Positions 7,884-16,139 of a stretch of 64,000 bases of DNA are shown one piece after another. The notes beneath the pieces were generated by a model. It ran no database searches. It worked only from the letters and a program-made list of their open reading frames with translations, and was not told where the DNA came from. The stretch is from Serratia entomophila (GTDB lineage Bacteria; Pseudomonadota; Gammaproteobacteria; Enterobacterales; Enterobacteriaceae), in NCBI RefSeq assembly GCF_021462285.1, contig NZ_CP082787.1:1736001-1800000 (forward strand), read 5' to 3'. Within the stretch, counting starts at the first letter, position 1. Every line of letters begins with the position of its first letter. The translations under genes and the position numbers were made by a program.

Positions 7884-9829
7884 TGACGGCACTGTTGCAA
7901 TTGAGCGGCATTCGCCGCAGCTATCAGTCGGGCGAACAGACGGTGGACGTGTTGAAGGACGTCAGCCTGAGCATAGAAGCCGGCGAAATGGTGGCCATCA
8001 TGGGCGCCTCCGGCTCCGGCAAGTCGACGCTGATGAATATCCTCGGCTGTCTGGATAAGCCCAGCGCCGGCGTTTATCGGGTGGCCGGGCAGGACGTGGC
8101 GACGCTGAACGACGATGCGCTGGCGCAGCTGCGCCGCGAGCATTTCGGTTTTATCTTTCAACGCTACCATCTGCTGCCGCACCTGAGTGCGGCGCATAAC
8201 GTCGAAGTGCCGGCGGTGTATGCCGGGCTGGGCAAGGCGGCGCGGCGCGAGAGGGCGGTGGCGCTGTTGCAGCGGCTGGGCTTGGGCGAACGCGTCGGCT
8301 ACCGGCCTAGCCAGCTTTCAGGCGGGCAGCAGCAGCGCGTCAGCATCGCGCGGGCATTGATGAACGGCGGGCAGGTGATCCTGGCGGACGAACCGACCGG
8401 CGCGCTCGACAGCCACTCCGGCGAAGAGGTGATGGCCATCCTCAAGCAGCTGCGCGCGCAGGGGCATACGGTGATTATCGTCACTCATGACCCGGCGGTG
8501 GCGCAGCAGGCGGAAAGGATCATTGAGATCCGCGACGGCGAGATCATCGCCGACACGCGCCCCGCGCAGCAGGACAACCCGCAGGCCAAGCCGCTGGAGC
8601 TGGCATCGGCCGCCCCATCCTGGCAGCAGATGGCGGGCCGTTTCCGCGAAGCGCTGGTGATGGCCTGGCGGGCGATGGCGGCCAACAAGATGCGCACCGC
8701 GCTGACCATGCTCGGCATTATCATCGGCATCGCCTCGGTGGTGTCGATCCTGGTGATCGGCGACGCCGCCAAGCAGATGGTGCTGGCGGACATCAAATCC
8801 ATCGGCACCAACACCGTCGATATCTACCCCGGCAAGGACTTCGGCGACGACGATCCGACTTTCCGCCAGTCGTTGAAGTATGAGGATCTTGACGCGCTGC
8901 GCGAACAGCCTTACGTCAACGCGCTGTCGCCGACCATCGGCAGCAGCATGCGGCTGCGCTTGGGCAATGTCGACGTGGCGGCCAACGTCAGCGGCGTCAG
9001 TGAACAATTCTTCCGCGTCTACGGCATGACCTTTACCCAAGGGAGCGGCATCGATCCCCTCCAGGTACAGTCGCAGTCGCAGACGGTAGTGATCGACGAA
9101 AACACCCAGCGCCGGCTGTTCCCGCATCAGAAGAACGTGGTGGGCGAGGTGATTCTGGTGGGCAACATGCCGGCGACGGTGGTGGGGGTGGCGAAGCAGA
9201 AGCAGTCGATGTTCGGCAGCAGCAAGACGCTGAGCGTGTGGGTGCCTTACAGCACCATGGCCAACCGGCTGATGGGCAACGCCTATTTCGACTCGATCAC
9301 CGTGCGTATTCGCGACGGTTACAACAGCCAGGAGGCGGAACAGCAACTGACCCGCTTGCTGACGTTGCGCCACGGCAAGAAGGATTTCTTCACCTACAAC
9401 ATGGACAGCCTGGTGCAGACCGCGGAGAAAACCACCCGCACGCTGCAGCTGTTTCTGACGCTGGTGGCGGTTATCTCGCTGGTGGTGGGCGGTATCGGGG
9501 TGATGAACATCATGCTGGTGTCGGTCACCGAACGCACGCGCGAGATCGGCATTCGCATGGCGGTGGGCGCCCGCTCCGGCGATGTGTTGCAGCAGTTCCT
9601 GATCGAGGCGATATTGGTGTGCCTGGTCGGCGGCGCGCTGGGGATTACGCTGTCGTTCGCCATCGGCCTGCTGGTGCAACTGGTATTGCCGGGCTGGCAG
9701 ATAAGTTTCCCGCCGGCGGCGCTGCTGAGCGCCTTTGTCTGTTCAACCGCCATTGGCGTCGTGTTCGGCTACCTGCCGGCGCGCAACGCGGCGCGCTTGA
9801 ACCCGATTGACGCCCTGGCGCGCGAATAA
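7883..9829 (+). CDS. macB: Macrolide ABC transporter MacB (ATPase-permease)
   Basis: A 648-aa fused ABC transporter. The N-terminal nucleotide-binding domain (about 1-225) has Walker A GASGSGKS (41-48), signature LSGGQQQRVSIARAL and Walker B VILADEPTGALD. A first membrane helix (about 274-295, MLGIIIGIASVVSILVIG) is followed by a large periplasmic domain and three C-terminal helices including LVAVISLVVGGIGVMNIMLVSVTERTREIGIR, the FtsX-type permease block. This is the mechanotransmission layout of MacB. It is translated with macA and ends at the bidirectional terminator at 9841. Confidence 0.97.
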   Translation: MTALLQLSGIRRSYQSGEQTVDVLKDVSLSIEAGEMVAIMGASGSGKSTLMNILGCLDKPSAGVYRVAGQDVATLNDDALAQLRREHFGFIFQRYHLLPHLSAAHNVEVPAVYAGLGKAARRERAVALLQRLGLGERVGYRPSQLSGGQQQRVSIARALMNGGQVILADEPTGALDSHSGEEVMAILKQLRAQGHTVIIVTHDPAVAQQAERIIEIRDGEIIADTRPAQQDNPQAKPLELASAAPSWQQMAGRFREALVMAWRAMAANKMRTALTMLGIIIGIASVVSILVIGDAAKQMVLADIKSIGTNTVDIYPGKDFGDDDPTFRQSLKYEDLDALREQPYVNALSPTIGSSMRLRLGNVDVAANVSGVSEQFFRVYGMTFTQGSGIDPLQVQSQSQTVVIDENTQRRLFPHQKNVVGEVILVGNMPATVVGVAKQKQSMFGSSKTLSVWVPYSTMANRLMGNAYFDSITVRIRDGYNSQEAEQQLTRLLTLRHGKKDFFTYNMDSLVQTAEKTTRTLQLFLTLVAVISLVVGGIGVMNIMLVSVTERTREIGIRMAVGARSGDVLQQFLIEAILVCLVGGALGITLSFAIGLLVQLVLPGWQISFPPAALLSAFVCSTAIGVVFGYLPARNAARLNPIDALARE

Positions 9830-9840
9830 TTAAGCCCATA

Positions 9841-9873
9841 AAAAATGCCAGTCACACGGCGGCTGGCATTTTT
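9841..9873. terminator. Bidirectional intrinsic terminator (macB / cspD)
   Basis: A perfect 11-bp stem (AAAAATGCCAG / CTGGCATTTTT) with an 11-nt loop, flanked by A-run and T-run. It lies between the convergent macB and cspD and can terminate both. Confidence 0.88.
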
Positions 9874-9912
9874 AGCGGCGTATTATTGGCAGAGCGTCTC
9901 TGCGGGAAGCGT

Positions 9913-10134
9913 TTAGGCCAGCGCCTCGCTTTCCAGTGGCACAATAAGACTTGCATGGTTCCCTTTTGGCCCTTGGTGCACGTCGAAACTGACCTGCTGG
10001 CCCGCCTTCAACGTCCTGTAACCATCCATCTTGATCGTAGAGTAATGAGCGAAAATATCTTCGCCGCCGCCTTCAGGGCAGATGAAGCCAAAGCCTTTGG
10101 CGTTGTTGAACCATTTAACAGTACCCGTCTCCAT
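9913..10134 (-). CDS. cspD: Cold-shock-like protein CspD (replication inhibitor)
   Basis: 73 aa, a single cold-shock domain: KWFNNAKGFGFI (RNP1) and DIFAHYSTI (RNP2), with the CspD-type extension LESEALA. In E. coli CspD is not cold-induced; it is made in stationary phase, binds single-stranded DNA and blocks replication, and is degraded by Lon. It is divergent from clpS, as in E. coli. Confidence 0.95.
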   Translation of the reverse strand: METGTVKWFNNAKGFGFICPEGGGEDIFAHYSTIKMDGYRTLKAGQQVSFDVHQGPKGNHASLIVPLESEALA

Positions 10135-10488
10135 GCTTTTACATCCCTCGCAACGCTATTTTAAGTGAGATGAATAACTGAATTCGCACCCGCCAGTAGC
10201 GGGTAGCAGGTGGGCAGAGGGTGGTTAAAAGACCACCAGCTCACGAATTTACACTCTAGAGCAAATGATCATCACGTCAAGGGATCGGCTTTTGTCGGCG
10301 GGGAGCAGTTCACCAAAGTTTGAAGCAGGTAACGCTATTGACATTGTTTGGTAACAATTCGCCGCTGTTTTTTGCGCACGTTACAGTGCGGCGGGAATGC
10401 GGCGAAGATGATAAAATAGTAACTATCCCCCACTTTGAATAACCGAAACCTGCCCCCATATAAGGCAGAGCAGAGAAGATGAGCAGCG
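10135..10488. promoter_or_regulatory. Divergent cspD / clpS regulatory region
   Basis: 354 bp without a gene, AT-richer than its flanks. A perfect palindrome ATTGTT-TGGT-AACAAT lies at 10343-10358. A near copy of GGTAACAATTCGCCGCT (10350-10366) recurs upstream of focA at 35070-35085. A TTGACA hexamer is at 10338-10343 with no good -10 at standard spacing, and an AT-rich GATAAAATAG lies at about 10409-10418, a possible -10 for clpS. Assignments are tentative. Confidence 0.4.
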
Positions 10489-10809
10489 ATGGGCAATAAC
10501 AACGATTGGTTGAATTTCGAACATTTAGCCGAAGAAAAACAAATCGATGCGGTAAAACCGCCGTCTATGTATAAAGTTATACTTAACAACGACGATTACA
10601 CACCGATGGAATTTGTGATTGACGTTCTGCAAAAGTTCTTTTCTTATGATATTGAACGCGCAACGCAACTGATGCTCAGTGTTCACTACCAAGGCAAGGC
10701 GATTTGTGGTGTTTTTACCGCCGAAGTGGCGGAGACCAAAGTCGTCCACGTGAACCGCTATGCAAGGGAGAACGAGCATCCGTTGCTTTGTACGCTGGAA
10801 AAAGCCTGA
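10489..10809 (+). CDS. clpS: ATP-dependent Clp protease adaptor ClpS
   Basis: ClpS binds N-end-rule degrons and delivers them to ClpA. It is 106 aa, as in E. coli. The core [28 protein letters not shown] contains the residues that form the N-degron pocket (NDDYTPM), and the C-terminus [16 protein letters not shown] is typical. The start ATG at 10489 matches the family N-terminus [11 protein letters not shown] six-codon ORF (ATG 10479, stop 10497-10499) overlaps this start in another frame. It is followed by clpA 27 bp downstream, in one operon. Confidence 0.96.
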   Translation: MGNNNDWLNFEHLAEEKQIDAVKPPSMYKVILNNDDYTPMEFVIDVLQKFFSYDIERATQLMLSVHYQGKAICGVFTAEVAETKVVHVNRYARENEHPLLCTLEKA

Positions 10810-10836
10810 TTAAGGCAATCTATTGGGGAGGTGCTT

Positions 10837-13116
10837 ATGCTCAATCAAGAACTGGAACTCAGTCTCAACATGGCTTTCGCCAGGGCGCGTGAGCACAGAC
10901 ACGAGTTTATGACCGTGGAGCACCTGTTGTTGGCATTGCTCAGCAACCCTGCCGCGCGGGAAGCGCTTGAGGCATGTACGGTGGATCTGGCCGCACTGCG
11001 CCAGGAGCTGGAAGCCTTCATCGAACAAACCACGCCGACGCTGCCCGTCAGCGAAGAAGAGCGCGATACCCAACCGACGCTCAGCTTCCAGCGCGTATTG
11101 CAGCGCGCGGTATTCCATGTGCAATCTTCCGGCCGCAGCGAAGTTTCCGGCGCCAACGTGCTGGTGGCGATTTTCAGCGAGCAGGAGTCGCAGGCGGCTT
11201 ACCTGCTGCGCAAACACGACGTCAGCCGTCTTGACGTGGTGAATTTCATTTCACATGGCACACGTAAAGACGAGCCGGGCCAAGCGCCAAATGCGGAAAA
11301 CCCGGTGAACGAAGAGCAGTCCGGAGGGGAAGACCGTATGGAAAACTTCACCACCAACCTCAATCAGTTGGCCCGCGTGGGCGGTATCGATCCGCTGATT
11401 GGCCGCGATCCTGAGCTGGAGCGCGCCATTCAGGTGCTGTGCCGCCGTCGTAAAAACAACCCGCTGCTGGTGGGCGAGTCCGGCGTGGGCAAAACGGCGA
11501 TCGCCGAAGGCCTGGCCTGGCGCATCGTGCAGGGCGACGTGCCGGAAGTGATGGCGGATTGCACGCTGTACTCGCTGGATATCGGTTCGCTGCTGGCCGG
11601 CACCAAATACCGCGGCGACTTCGAAAAACGCTTCAAGGCGTTGCTGAAACAGTTGGAGCAGGATCAGAACAGCATCCTGTTTATCGACGAAATTCACACC
11701 ATCATCGGCGCCGGTGCGGCTTCCGGTGGGCAGGTGGATGCCGCCAACCTGATCAAACCGCTGCTTTCCAGCGGCAAGATCCGGGTGATCGGCTCGACCA
11801 CCTATCAGGAATTCAGCAACATTTTCGAGAAAGACCGCGCGCTGGCGCGTCGCTTCCAGAAAATCGACATTACCGAACCGACGCCGGAAGAGACCGTTCA
11901 GATAATCAACGGCCTGAAGACCAAATACGAAGCGCACCACGACGTCCGTTACACCGCCAAGGCCATCCGCGCCGCGGTGGAGCTGTCGGTGAAATACATC
12001 AACGACCGTCACCTGCCGGATAAAGCGATTGACGTGATTGACGAGGCGGGCGCCCGCAGCCGGTTGATGCCGATCAGCAAGCGCAAGAAAACCGTCAACG
12101 TGGCGGACATCGAATCGGTGGTGGCGCGCATTGCGCGCATTCCGGAAAAAACCGTGTCTGCCAGCGATCGCGACGTGCTGAGAAGCCTGGGCGACCGGCT
12201 GAAAATGCTGGTATTCGGCCAGGATCAGGCTATCGAAGCCCTGACCGAGGCGATCAAAATGAGCCGCGCCGGTCTGGGCCACGACCGCAAGCCGGTGGGT
12301 TCTTTCCTGTTCGCCGGGCCGACCGGGGTGGGCAAAACCGAGGTCACGGTGCAACTGGCCAAGGCGATGGATATCGAGCTGCTGCGTTTTGACATGTCCG
12401 AATATATGGAACGTCATACCGTCAGCCGCCTGATTGGCGCGCCTCCGGGCTATGTCGGTTACGATCAGGGCGGCCTGCTGACCGATGCGGTGATCAAGCA
12501 TCCGCACTCGGTAGTGCTGCTGGATGAGATCGAGAAGGCGCACCCGGACGTGTTCAACCTGCTGCTGCAGGTGATGGACAACGGCACCCTGACCGACAAT
12601 AACGGCCGCAAAGCGGATTTCCGCAACGTGATCCTGGTGATGACCACCAACGCCGGGGTGCGCGAAACCGAACGTAAATCGATCGGTCTGGTGCAGCAGG
12701 ACAACAGCACCGACGCGATGGAAGAGATCAAGAAGGTGTTTACGCCGGAGTTCCGCAACCGTCTGGACAACATCATCTGGTTCAACCATCTGTCTACCGA
12801 GGTGATCCAGCAGGTGGTCGACAAGTTCATCGTCGAACTGCAGGCGCAGCTGGATGCGAAGGGCGTCTCGCTGGAAGTCAGCGACGAAGCGCGCGACTGG
12901 CTGTCGGTGAAAGGCTACGACCGTGCGATGGGCGCTCGCCCGATGGCGCGCGTGATGCAGGAAAACCTGAAGAAACCGCTGGCCAACGAACTGCTGTTCG
13001 GCTCGCTGGTGGACGGCGGCTCGGTGAAAGTCGAGTTGGATAAGGACAAGAAGCAGCTGACCTACCACTTCCTCAGCGCGCAGAAGCGCAAAGCGGACGA
13101 GGGTGCGGTGCACTAA
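10837..13116 (+). CDS. clpA: ATP-dependent Clp protease ATP-binding subunit ClpA
   Basis: An AAA+ unfoldase that feeds substrates into ClpP, 759 aa. The ATG at 10837 follows GGGGAGG and gives MLNQELELSLNMAF; a GTG two codons earlier is less likely. The Clp-N repeat domain (1-145) binds ClpS. D1 has Walker A GESGVGKT (213-220) and Walker B ILFIDEIH. D2 has Walker A GPTGVGKT (494-501), Walker B VVLLDEIEKAHPD and the IGL-loop KSIGL for ClpP docking. clpP itself is not in this window. Confidence 0.98.
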   Translation: MLNQELELSLNMAFARAREHRHEFMTVEHLLLALLSNPAAREALEACTVDLAALRQELEAFIEQTTPTLPVSEEERDTQPTLSFQRVLQRAVFHVQSSGRSEVSGANVLVAIFSEQESQAAYLLRKHDVSRLDVVNFISHGTRKDEPGQAPNAENPVNEEQSGGEDRMENFTTNLNQLARVGGIDPLIGRDPELERAIQVLCRRRKNNPLLVGESGVGKTAIAEGLAWRIVQGDVPEVMADCTLYSLDIGSLLAGTKYRGDFEKRFKALLKQLEQDQNSILFIDEIHTIIGAGAASGGQVDAANLIKPLLSSGKIRVIGSTTYQEFSNIFEKDRALARRFQKIDITEPTPEETVQIINGLKTKYEAHHDVRYTAKAIRAAVELSVKYINDRHLPDKAIDVIDEAGARSRLMPISKRKKTVNVADIESVVARIARIPEKTVSASDRDVLRSLGDRLKMLVFGQDQAIEALTEAIKMSRAGLGHDRKPVGSFLFAGPTGVGKTEVTVQLAKAMDIELLRFDMSEYMERHTVSRLIGAPPGYVGYDQGGLLTDAVIKHPHSVVLLDEIEKAHPDVFNLLLQVMDNGTLTDNNGRKADFRNVILVMTTNAGVRETERKSIGLVQQDNSTDAMEEIKKVFTPEFRNRLDNIIWFNHLSTEVIQQVVDKFIVELQAQLDAKGVSLEVSDEARDWLSVKGYDRAMGARPMARVMQENLKKPLANELLFGSLVDGGSVKVELDKDKKQLTYHFLSAQKRKADEGAVH

Positions 13117-13134
13117 GGCCGCGGTCGGATAAAG

Positions 13135-13164
13135 AAAAAGCGATGCTTCGGCATCGCTTTTTTT
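13135..13164 (+). terminator. clpA intrinsic terminator
   Basis: A 12-bp stem AAAAAGCGATGC / GCATCGCTTTTT with a TTCG tetraloop and seven T residues, 18 bp past the clpA stop. It is symmetrical enough to act also on transcription from infA. Confidence 0.9.
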
Positions 13165-13197
13165 ATGGGTGACATTCACCGCAAAACAGAAATGAGT

Positions 13198-13270
13198 GAG
13201 CCCTCTCAGTTTACCTGCGCACCTGCAACTCGGTGTTGAACGTTGCTACGGGGGTAAACGGAAAGGGCTC
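13198..13270. repeat. 73-bp imperfect inverted repeat, possible structured RNA
   Basis: Outer arms GAGCCCTCTCAGTTTAC (13198-13214) and GTAAACGGAAAGGGCTC (13254-13270) pair over about 14 of 17 positions. A smaller inner pairing GCAAC/GTTGC lies between them. Two short hairpins follow (CGAGG/CCTCG at 13271-13288, then CGCCAG/CTGGCG). E. coli has the tRNA gene serW in this clpA-infA gap; I see no T-loop (TTCGAAT) or acceptor pairing, so it is not a tRNA. It could be a small mobile repeat, a 3' UTR structure of infA or an sRNA. Confidence 0.45.
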
Positions 13271-13320
13271 CGAGGGATTACATCCTCGATGCCGCCAGCG
13301 TCTGGCGACCGGTGAGCCGA

Positions 13321-13557
<237 letters not shown>

Positions 13558-13644
13558 CTACCTTAGTTTTTAACCGGCAAGATAATGCCGAAAAACCCAC
13601 ATTATGTAAAGAAGTGTCGGTGAACATTGCACCGTTTCCGCAAA

Positions 13645-14370
13645 TTAGTTTGTTGGGGAGGGCGGTTCAACCTGCTGTGGGAGTATGACTTGTGGCGCCC
13701 AGCATTCCTGCGCTAACGGCCTGCGCTGAAGGTTGCTGAGCTGCTGCAAAAATTGGCGGCGGGGGATTTCTCTCGCTCCAAGCCGGGCAGTGTGAGCGTT
13801 AAGCACCTGACAGTCAATCAATTCTCCGCCATAAGCGGCAAAATGGCGGCAAAAAGCCATTAGCGCGCACTTGGAAGCGTTGGTGACGCGGCTGAACATC
13901 GATTCGCCGCAGAACAGCGCGCCCTGCGTCACGCCGTACATGCCGCCGACCAACAGCCCGCCCTGCCAGACCTCCACCGAATGGGCGTAACCGAGGCGAT
14001 GCAGCTCCAGATAGGCGTGCTGCACTTCCGGGCCAATCCAGGTGCCCTCGTGCGGCCGGTCGGCGCAGGCGGCGATGACCGCCGCGAAGTCGTGGTTGAG
14101 GGTGATACGGAACGGAAGATCGCGTAGAAAGCGTTTCAGGCTGCGGCTGAGATGATATTCCGCCGGGAACAGCACCGCCCGCGGATCGGGCGACCACCAC
14201 AGAATGGCTTCCCCGGGCGAATACCAGGGGAAGATGCCGCGCTGGTAGGCTGCCAACAGGCGCGGCGCCGTCAGGTCGCCGCCAATCGCCAACAGGCCGT
14301 TAGGATCGCGCAGGGCGCCCTCAGGCGACGGGAAGGCCAGCGACTGCGGTGACAGCTTAACAATGCGCAT
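13645..14370 (-). CDS. aat: Leucyl/phenylalanyl-tRNA-protein transferase
   Basis: Aat adds Leu or Phe from tRNA to proteins with N-terminal Arg or Lys, creating the N-degrons that ClpS-ClpA recognise; clpSA is encoded next door. It is 241 aa. Characteristic segments are [50 protein letters not shown] (given here in parts; substrate pocket and GNAT-like core) and [19 protein letters not shown]. It starts 18 bp after the cydC stop, so it probably belongs to a cydD-cydC-aat transcript. Confidence 0.96.
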   Translation of the reverse strand: MRIVKLSPQSLAFPSPEGALRDPNGLLAIGGDLTAPRLLAAYQRGIFPWYSPGEAILWWSPDPRAVLFPAEYHLSRSLKRFLRDLPFRITLNHDFAAVIAACADRPHEGTWIGPEVQHAYLELHRLGYAHSVEVWQGGLLVGGMYGVTQGALFCGESMFSRVTNASKCALMAFCRHFAAYGGELIDCQVLNAHTARLGAREIPRRQFLQQLSNLQRRPLAQECWAPQVILPQQVEPPSPTN

Positions 14371-14388
14371 ATAAGGTCTCAGCGTCCT

Positions 14389-16137
14389 CTACAGGCCATT
14401 TTGCGGCGTTATGTTACCAATGCGGTGGTGGAAATGGGCATAACGTCCTTGCTGGCGAATCAGGCCGGCATGGTCGCCCTGCTCGACAATCTGGCCGTCG
14501 TCCATCACGCAGATGCGATCGAGATGCTCCAGCCCATACAGGCGATGAGTCACCAGAATCAGGGTTTTATCCTGGCAATGGCGGCGCAGCAGCGCCAGGA
14601 TTTGCTGTTCGGTTTCGGCGTCCAGACCTTCAGTCGGCTCATCCAGCAGCAGCAGCGGCGCCGGGTGCAGCAGGGCGCGGGCGATGCCCAACCGGCGTTG
14701 TTCACCGCCGGAAAGCTGACGGCCGCCGTCGCCCAGCCAGGCGTTCAACCCTTCACTCTCCAGCAGCCTGGCCAATCCAACCTGCTGCAGCACTTCGCTC
14801 AGCCGTTCATCGGTGGCGGCAGGCGCGGCGAGGCGCAGGTTTTCCCGCAGCGTGTTGCTGAAGACATGTACCCGCTGGCTCACTACCGTGGTCATCTGGC
14901 GCAGCGCAGCTTCATCATAATCCTGCAGCGGCTGGCCGTTGAGCAGAATTTTGCCGTCGTCGGGGTTCCAGGCGCGGGTCAGCAGCTGCAGCAGGGTGGA
15001 TTTGCCGCAGCCGGTGCGGCCGAGCAGGGCGATATGTTCACCGGCCGCCACCTCCAGCGATACGCCGCGCAGCACCGGCAGCGGTTGGCCCGGGTAGGTG
15101 AAGGCCAGCTGTTGCAGGCTCAGCGCCGCGTTGTCGGCGGCGGCCGGACCGGCGGCGGGGAAGGTGACTTCCGGCTGACGATCGATGATTTGCTTGACCC
15201 GGGTCGCGGAGGCGATGACCTGGCCGAGATGCTGGAAGGCGCCGGCGACCGGCATCATGGCTTCAAACGACGCCAGCGCTGCGAAAACGAACAGCGCAAT
15301 CAGCGCGCCGGGCCGGCTGTCGCCGCCGATGCCGGCGGCGGTCAACCACAGCAATAGCGTAACCGTCAGGCCGCTGGCGAGGATCATCAACGCCTGCGCC
15401 ATGCCGCCCAGCGAAGCCTGCTGCCACTGGCGGCGTTGCCATTGCCGTTCGGTGGCGTTCAGGGCGCCGCGGAATTCATTGACGGCGCCAAACACCACCA
15501 GCTCGGCCTGGCCCTGGAGCCAAACGGTCAGATCGGTGCGGTATTGGCCGCGCAGTGCGGTCAGCTGGCCGCCAATCGGCTTGCCGGCGCGATAAAACAC
15601 CGGCGGCACCAGCACCAGCAGCAGCAGCAAAATGCCGCCCAGCGTCAGGGCCAGCGCAGGATCCAGCCAGCTCAGGCCGTAGGTGACCACCAGGATCACC
15701 ACCGCCGCGCCGATCAGCGGCGATATCACCCGCAGATACAGATGATCCAACGTATCGACGTCGGCCACCAGGCGGTTGAGCAGTTCGGCCTGGCGGAAGC
15801 GGGCGATGCCGCCCGGCGACAGCGGCAGGATCTTGCTGAAGGTGAATACCCGCAGGTGCGACAGCACGCGGAAGGTGGCGTCGTGGCTGACCACGCGTTC
15901 GGCGTAGCGCCCGGCGGTGCGGAAAATCGCCGCGCCGCGCACGCCGGCGGCGGGCAGCATGTAGTTGAAGGTAAACAGGCCCGCCAGCCCGGCCAGCGAC
16001 GAGGCGGCCAGGAACCAGCCGGAGAGCGCCAGCAGGCCGATGCTGGCCAGCAGGGTGACGATCGCCAGCACGATGCCCAGGCAGATCAACAGGCTGTGGC
16101 GGCGGTACAGCGCCAGGAAAGGCAGCAAAACGCGCAT
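14389..16137 (-). CDS. cydC: Thiol (cysteine/glutathione) ABC exporter subunit CydC
   Basis: One half of the CydDC heterodimeric exporter, which sends cysteine and glutathione to the periplasm and is needed to assemble cytochrome bd oxidase. The ATG at 16135-16137 gives 582 aa starting MRVLLPFLALYRRH, like E. coli CydC. Six membrane helices (for example CLGIVLAIVTLLASIGLLALSG) precede an ATPase domain with Walker A GRTGCGKS, signature LSGGEQRRLGIARAL and Walker B LLLLDEPTEGLD. The gap to cydD is 2 bp, so translation is probably coupled. Confidence 0.96.
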   Translation of the reverse strand: MRVLLPFLALYRRHSLLICLGIVLAIVTLLASIGLLALSGWFLAASSLAGLAGLFTFNYMLPAAGVRGAAIFRTAGRYAERVVSHDATFRVLSHLRVFTFSKILPLSPGGIARFRQAELLNRLVADVDTLDHLYLRVISPLIGAAVVILVVTYGLSWLDPALALTLGGILLLLLVLVPPVFYRAGKPIGGQLTALRGQYRTDLTVWLQGQAELVVFGAVNEFRGALNATERQWQRRQWQQASLGGMAQALMILASGLTVTLLLWLTAAGIGGDSRPGALIALFVFAALASFEAMMPVAGAFQHLGQVIASATRVKQIIDRQPEVTFPAAGPAAADNAALSLQQLAFTYPGQPLPVLRGVSLEVAAGEHIALLGRTGCGKSTLLQLLTRAWNPDDGKILLNGQPLQDYDEAALRQMTTVVSQRVHVFSNTLRENLRLAAPAATDERLSEVLQQVGLARLLESEGLNAWLGDGGRQLSGGEQRRLGIARALLHPAPLLLLDEPTEGLDAETEQQILALLRRHCQDKTLILVTHRLYGLEHLDRICVMDDGQIVEQGDHAGLIRQQGRYAHFHHRIGNITPQNGL

Positions 16138-16139
16138 GA

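Noticed and set aside
13165..13320. tRNA-Ser gene serW expected from E. coli gene order
   Set aside because: No acceptor-stem pairing, no D- or T-loop consensus and no CCA end were found on either strand.
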